Positions 59,540 through 64,000 of a DNA stretch of 64,000 nucleotides are shown piece by piece. The position numbers were made by a program, and so were the translations under genes. The stretch lies in contig OZ022240.1 in the NCBI GenBank assembly GCA_963978895.1, positions 5,084,680 to 5,148,679 of the forward strand, written 5' to 3'. Below the pieces are notes generated by a model, which saw only the letters and a list, made by a program, of their open reading frames with translations, was not told where the DNA came from and did no database searches. Every line of letters begins with the position of its first letter. Position 1 is the first letter of the stretch. The stretch is from Erpobdella octoculata (Eukaryota; Annelida; Clitellata; Hirudinida; Erpobdellidae).

Positions 59540-59745
59540 TATAGCCATTATATCCACTCATATAGCCATTACATCCACTGATATAGCCATTATATTCATT
59601 CATATAGCCATTATATCCACTCATATAGCTATTATATCCATTCATATAGCTATTTTATTCACTCATATAGCTATTATATCCATTCATATAGCCACTATAT
59701 CCACTCATATAGCTATTATATCCGTCCACTCATTATACCAACCCA
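59540..59745. repeat. 21-bp minisatellite, about ten units
   Basis: Unit CATATAGCCATTATATCCACT. In one frame on minus it reads GYNGYMS heptapeptides, an effect of the 21-bp period. Confidence 0.92.
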
Positions 59746-60180
59746 ATATACTGTGCCAGAATTCTGATTACAAACCTGAGTCTTTGAACTTGTCCATACA
59801 TGCAGCCTTCACAGGTTTCACTGTCTACTTTATTATTATAGTATTGATTATATGTATTATTATAGTATTGGCTATATGTATTGACCTATTGGCTACGAGT
59901 AGTGACCTATTGGCTATGAGTAGTGACCTTTTTCAAAAATACATTAATGGAGTCCTTTAGTTTAAAATTTGTATCTCATTTTTTTCCCAAAAATGGGATG
60001 GCCGAGGGGAGGAGAAAGGAGGAGAAAGGAGGAATAGTGTTTCATTTTTCATATTTATTTAAAGTATTTAAATTTTTCTCCAAAAAATAATTGATGACCA
60101 AGCCTCGATTTTCCGAAAAAACAATTTTTTTCTAAAAGGCTATCAAGATGCAAGTGTGATTGTTTTTATTTATGAAAATG
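59746..60180. other. Intergenic with short duplications, no gene
   Basis: Short units such as TATTGGCTAYGAGTAGTGACC repeat at 59880-59930. Confidence 0.5.
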
Positions 60181-60186
60181 AAATAT

Positions 60187-60297
60187 TAATGATTAATATA
60201 AATATTAATGATTAATATAAATCTTCATGACTAATATAAATCTTCATGATTAATATAAATCTTCATGAATAATATAAATTTTCATGATTAATATGCA
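60187..60297. repeat. 19-bp tandem repeat, about six units
   Basis: Unit CTTCATGATTAATATAAAT with variants. Confidence 0.9.
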
Positions 60298-60559
60298 TTT
60301 CATTATAAATTAAGTCACCATCATTTTGGGTGATTTTAGAGCCCTGAACCCTCACCAACCCCGTGAACCGTGTGTCAACCACGGCACTGTTCACTACACC
60401 CACCTATATACATCAACTCACTTAACTATCTGCGCACCTACTCACGCAGTGTTCATCCCCTCTAGTGAGTAGTTTTGATTGAATTGTATAAAAAATTGTA
60501 AAATAAAATTTTTAAGAACTTCTGTAATGTGATAAAACAGAAAACATAAAAAAGTATAT

Positions 60560-60625
60560 GCCACATTGCTACATTGCCACATTACCACATTGCCATATTG
60601 CCACATCGCCACATAACCACATTTG
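60560..60625. repeat. Ten-base tandem repeat (CCACATTG)
   Basis: Variants of GCCACATTGC/ACCACATTGC repeated about six times. Confidence 0.8.
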
Positions 60626-60807
60626 CCTTACGTTACTTTATCACAACTGAATTTCATTTCGGTCTCATTTTCATGCACAAAGAGAGCAGAACGGAAACGA
60701 AAACACAGAAGAAAAAGAAAAAAAAGAAATAAAACGAAAAGAAGGGTAGACACTAGTAGACAGCAGGGGGAGAAAAAGTGACAGAAAAAAAGAAGGAAAA
60801 ATAAACA

Positions 60808-60877
60808 AAGTGAGAGATAGAGAGAGAGAAAGAGAGAGAGAAGAGAGAGGGAGACACTGAGAAAGAGAGAAAGAGAA

Positions 60878-60948
<71 letters not shown>

Positions 60949-60957
60949 CAGAGAGAA
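60808..60957. repeat. (GA)n/(GAAA) microsatellite
   Basis: Interrupted GA tract; the pure part is about 60889-60942. Confidence 0.95.
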
Positions 60958-61227
60958 AAATCACACAAAAAATTATAATTTTCTGTGTGTCAATATTTCG
61001 ACAAGTGCTCGAACGTTGCTTGAAGATTTGAAATTTTCTGATGCTCCTCCATCCACCATGAGAGACGACGACGATGGTGATTTGAAATTCGCTGCCAACC
61101 GTCGTCTTTAATTTAATATCACGTGGACGGTGGTGGACACGTGACAGGAAGCAGAAGTAATTAAAAAAAGAAACAATTCAGAAGTCACTCAAGTGGATAA
61201 TAATCAGTAATGAAGGTTAAGGTCACT

Positions 61228-61230
<3 letters not shown>

Positions 61231-61322
<92 letters not shown>
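61231..61322. repeat. (TA)n microsatellite
   Basis: About 46 TA units just before the hairpin-family copy. Confidence 0.96.
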
Positions 61323-61325
<3 letters not shown>

Positions 61326-61354
61326 TCCTATGAAAGAGTATCTTGAACTGTCTG

Positions 61355-61649
61355 ATTAATTTTATTTGATTAATTTTAATTGATTTAAGGCCTAATTCAT
61401 GTCGGAAACATTAAATTCATGTATTGACATTCAGAATAAAGCTTTCCTGAAAGTTTTAGAGCTCTAGGTGGTCGAAAAGTGGGAAAGCGACCGGGAGCGT
61501 GAGAGCAAGCGGGAAAGGAAACGGAAGCGTGAGAGCAAGCGGGAAAGGAAACGGGAGCGTGAGAGCAAGCGGGAAAGGAAACGGGAGCGTGAGAGAAAAA
61601 CGATAGAAAAACCTCTAAAAAGCCGGGCAACGCCGGGCACCCCGCTAGT
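61355..61649 (+). mobile_element. Purine-rich hairpin-family repeat, most complete plus copy
   Basis: A lead-in shared with 3095-3215 is followed by three tandem 36-bp-class purine units (GAGCAAGCGGGAAAGGAAAC plus GGGAGCGTGA). Then come ACCTCTAAAAAGCCGGGCAA and the hairpin GCCGGGCAACGCCGGGC, ending CACCCCGCTAGT. Confidence 0.75.
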
Positions 61650-61734
61650 ATATAAATATAAATGTGACAGGTAGAAAATTTAAATTAAGTAAAACAGTGA
61701 TATTACAGAGGCCTACATAAGTTAACTGTAATTC

Positions 61735-62110
61735 AAAAATACAAACTTATACGAAAAAACAGACATGTAGACATACAAACACATATTCACACAATCAGAT
61801 AAACATATTATTAGTCTGAATGAGAAATTCACAGAACGGCATACAAGAAGACATATATACACACAGATTAACAGACACTGACACTTTTGAACAGGGAAAC
61901 AAACAACCATACATATAGACAAACACACTTGTAAGCAGACACTAAAACAAACATTCAAACAGACAACCACAAACACAACCCTGCATGCAGACATACAGAC
62001 AGACGAACAAACACAACAATACATGCAGACATACAGGCAGACGAACAAACAGAGCCATACATGCAGACATACAGATAGACGATCAAACAAACAGTCAGAT
62101 GGACAGGAAA
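61735..62110. repeat. Degenerate ACAGACATACA-type repeat
   Basis: Many variants of AGACATACAGGCAGACGAAC; Ser/Cys/Val-rich frames here are artefacts. Confidence 0.75.
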
Positions 62111-62285
62111 CGGAAGACTTCACGGTCCCGCCATAAAAAACAAGCGTAGAGAATTTGTTTAAAGAAAATTGATCGCCATGGTTATAACTGATGAATTCTT
62201 TGAATGGCTGGAAAATTTTGAAAATGGAAAAAACGATAATGTAGAAGAAAAGAAAAGAAGAAACAAGAATGAAAATAAGAAAAAA

Positions 62286-62294
62286 AAGAGAGAG

Positions 62295-62325
<31 letters not shown>

Positions 62326-62326
62326 T
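62286..62326. repeat. (GA)n microsatellite
   Basis: About 14 GA units following GAGAAAAA. Confidence 0.9.
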
Positions 62327-62329
62327 CTC

Positions 62330-63690
62330 AATATAAAACAACTAACTCAATAATCCAGCACCACAAATCTACTCAAATGATCAGGTACCTACCCACTCGC
62401 CGAATGACAGCCCGACCAACTTGCAGACATTTTTACTCTTTTCTTTTTTTTCTCTTCTTAGTACATGAGCGAGCAGGTTTATTACTGGAAGCAAATGACA
62501 GGGATTATTTCTCCGCTTGACTGGGAAACAAAACTTCATTGTGAAGGGCTACAACTAGACCGTTTCCTCCTCCCCCTAAACTGAGGGAAAAACCAACCGT
62601 ATATTGTGGTTGTCCTTGGTATGAATTATAATGCGAGGAGTTCCATCAAAATAAGTAGCCTTCTCTTTTCGTTTTTGAAGATAACACGGTTTGAAGTTCT
62701 TCCATGGAATATTTATTGTATGAAAATCTCCCAGAAGACAACCACCTACCTTGTGTGCATAATTCTTCTCCCTATATTTCCCTCTTTTTTCCTTTCTCCC
62801 CTCCCTTCTCCTTCCTCCTCACCCACTCTTCTTCACTACTTCCTACTCTCGAACTAATCAATTGCACGAACCTGGCTGTGTTCGCGACTGATTTATGAAC
62901 ATTTGTTGCTCGTGCTTGCTCCCGCGGTCCAATGTTTGCTTGTACTCCCTGAGCATGGAGAGGGGGTGGAGGAGAGAAAAGGGGGATCAATAAAAACGTA
63001 AAATGACATAGGAGGTAAAAATAAAATGATTGGAAATGGGGATAGGAAAATGTTTTGTAGGAAAACAAAAAATAGGCTGAAACGAGGGCATGCCGAAGGA
63101 AAACATGTAGGATTTGAAATGTGGTTGAAAGGGCACAACACGGTGTCAAAATTGGGTGGACAAAATAAAAGCTGTCTGCAGCTTTGAAAATAAACTAAAT
63201 TGGGTTAAAAGTGTTAAAACTGTAAAAAAGTGTTTTGTATAAAATGAATCTACAATATAACCGAGTTTCTAAGTCAAATCTTATTATATTATAATATAAT
63301 ATTGGCATTTATAAATTAAGTTTGCTATAAACATTTTCAACAAGTTTTATTAAAATCAATGTTTTAAAGTAGAATAATGTAAGCAGTAATCTCTCAAACC
63401 TTTGCTATTGAATAACCAATTTGAAATAGCATTAGTGTACAATAATTAACATTAATTCAGTGTTTACAAAATATTATGAATAAATTTAATTAATACATCT
63501 AATAATAAATATAATAATAATAAGCTAAAACAAATTTAAAAGAAACCGAAAAACCAATAACAACCAAATATTTTACAAAAATTTTACAAAATTTTTTAGT
63601 TAATAACCAGTTTAGCAGCTTTCAAAATAGTACAGCCTTAAAAATGGAAACAGCCAGCGAAGAAAACAGTAACACAGATATTAAAAAATA
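62330..63690. other. AT-rich sequence, no supported gene
   Basis: Contains pyrimidine-rich tracts (62770-62850) and no exon with convincing borders. Confidence 0.45.
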
Positions 63691-63913
63691 ATAAAACCTT
63701 AAAGCATTTGCTTCCATGTGCATTCCTAATTCGTCGTGCGAAAAGTCCCCTCGTGTTTCCGCATTCAGTAGCATGCACGCTAAATGCTTCTTGCGCCCTG
63801 GAATTGCTCCACAACGACCAGCCAACCCGTCGATGACGACGACAGTGCCAGGCGACGCGTCTTCCATCCGAGAGGAAAAACCAACTGGAAACTCTGAATT
63901 AGTCGCTTGCATG
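63690..63913 (-). CDS. Candidate first coding exon of an unknown gene
   Basis: On minus, an ATG at 63913 opens MQATNSEFPVGFSSRMEDAS, then GTVVVIDGLAGRCGAIPGRK, KHLACMLLNAETRGDFSHDE and LGMHMEANAL. Composition and codon use look like a real globular protein, unlike the surrounding AT-rich DNA. After this the frame runs into RFYYFLISVLLFSSLAVSIF and a stop at 63622, which may be intron read-through (a weak GTTTTA donor lies at about 63695) or a real membrane segment. I do not recognise the family. The promoter would be at or beyond the right edge. Confidence 0.45.
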
Positions 63914-64000
63914 GAAACAGTGAAGTTATTGGAAAGAATTTCGAAGCGCTTTATGTTCAATGGCGGTTTTTCGATTAAATTATTTTAATTTGTCAAAAAA

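Noticed and set aside
59370..59645. GYNGYMS heptad-repeat protein
   Set aside because: The 21-bp minisatellite gives this in one frame only; there is no start context or splice site and the flanks are non-coding.

Overview
This is an AT-rich stretch of an animal (metazoan) nuclear genome. Genes are split by GT-AG introns, microsatellites are long and numerous, and degraded transposons fill much of the left half. No species can be named from sequence alone. Two copies of a repeat with about 158-bp core tandem repeats plus a CAGT/CTGA tetranucleotide array resemble the 'pearl'/DINE-type elements known from molluscs and other invertebrates, so an invertebrate, possibly a spiralian such as a mollusc, is my best inference.

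Host genes, left to right. (1) 66-2097, minus: the 5' part of an unrecognised gene. Five exons read in one frame, and the last three are similar to each other. (2) 3691-6536, plus: the last three exons of a coiled-coil protein that I recognise as DRC12/CCDC153, an axonemal dynein regulatory complex subunit. (3) 26698-27069, plus: the last two exons of a ZNF511-like zinc-finger gene. (4) 36394-44615, minus: a GW182/TNRC6 gene. I reassembled it from eleven exons (2868 nt, 955 codons plus stop), including a 44-nt exon carrying the start of the RRM. It is the miRNA-silencing scaffold that bridges Argonaute to deadenylases. (5) 63.7-63.9 kb, minus: a plausible first coding exon of an unknown gene.

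From 7.5 to 26.5 kb there is a nest of transposon remains: a P-element-type (THAP) transposase, an unassigned RNase-H-fold transposase, several hAT transposases (one with intact ends and a perfect 8-bp target duplication), PIF/Harbinger and Mutator-like fragments, an LTR retrotransposon with perfect LTRs and target duplications, 5'-truncated non-LTR retrotransposons, and a cassette resembling a PIN nuclease that appears four times. At 15.73 kb a near-consensus hammerhead ribozyme lies inside what looks like a Penelope-like element remnant.

From 28 to 36 kb and from 46 to 64 kb the window is mostly intergenic or intronic. It holds microsatellites, minisatellites, MITEs with target duplications, the two pearl-like elements in opposite orientation, and a purine-rich short repeat family with a hairpin end. 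I see no prokaryote-type operons, CRISPR arrays or confident standard tRNA or rRNA genes.
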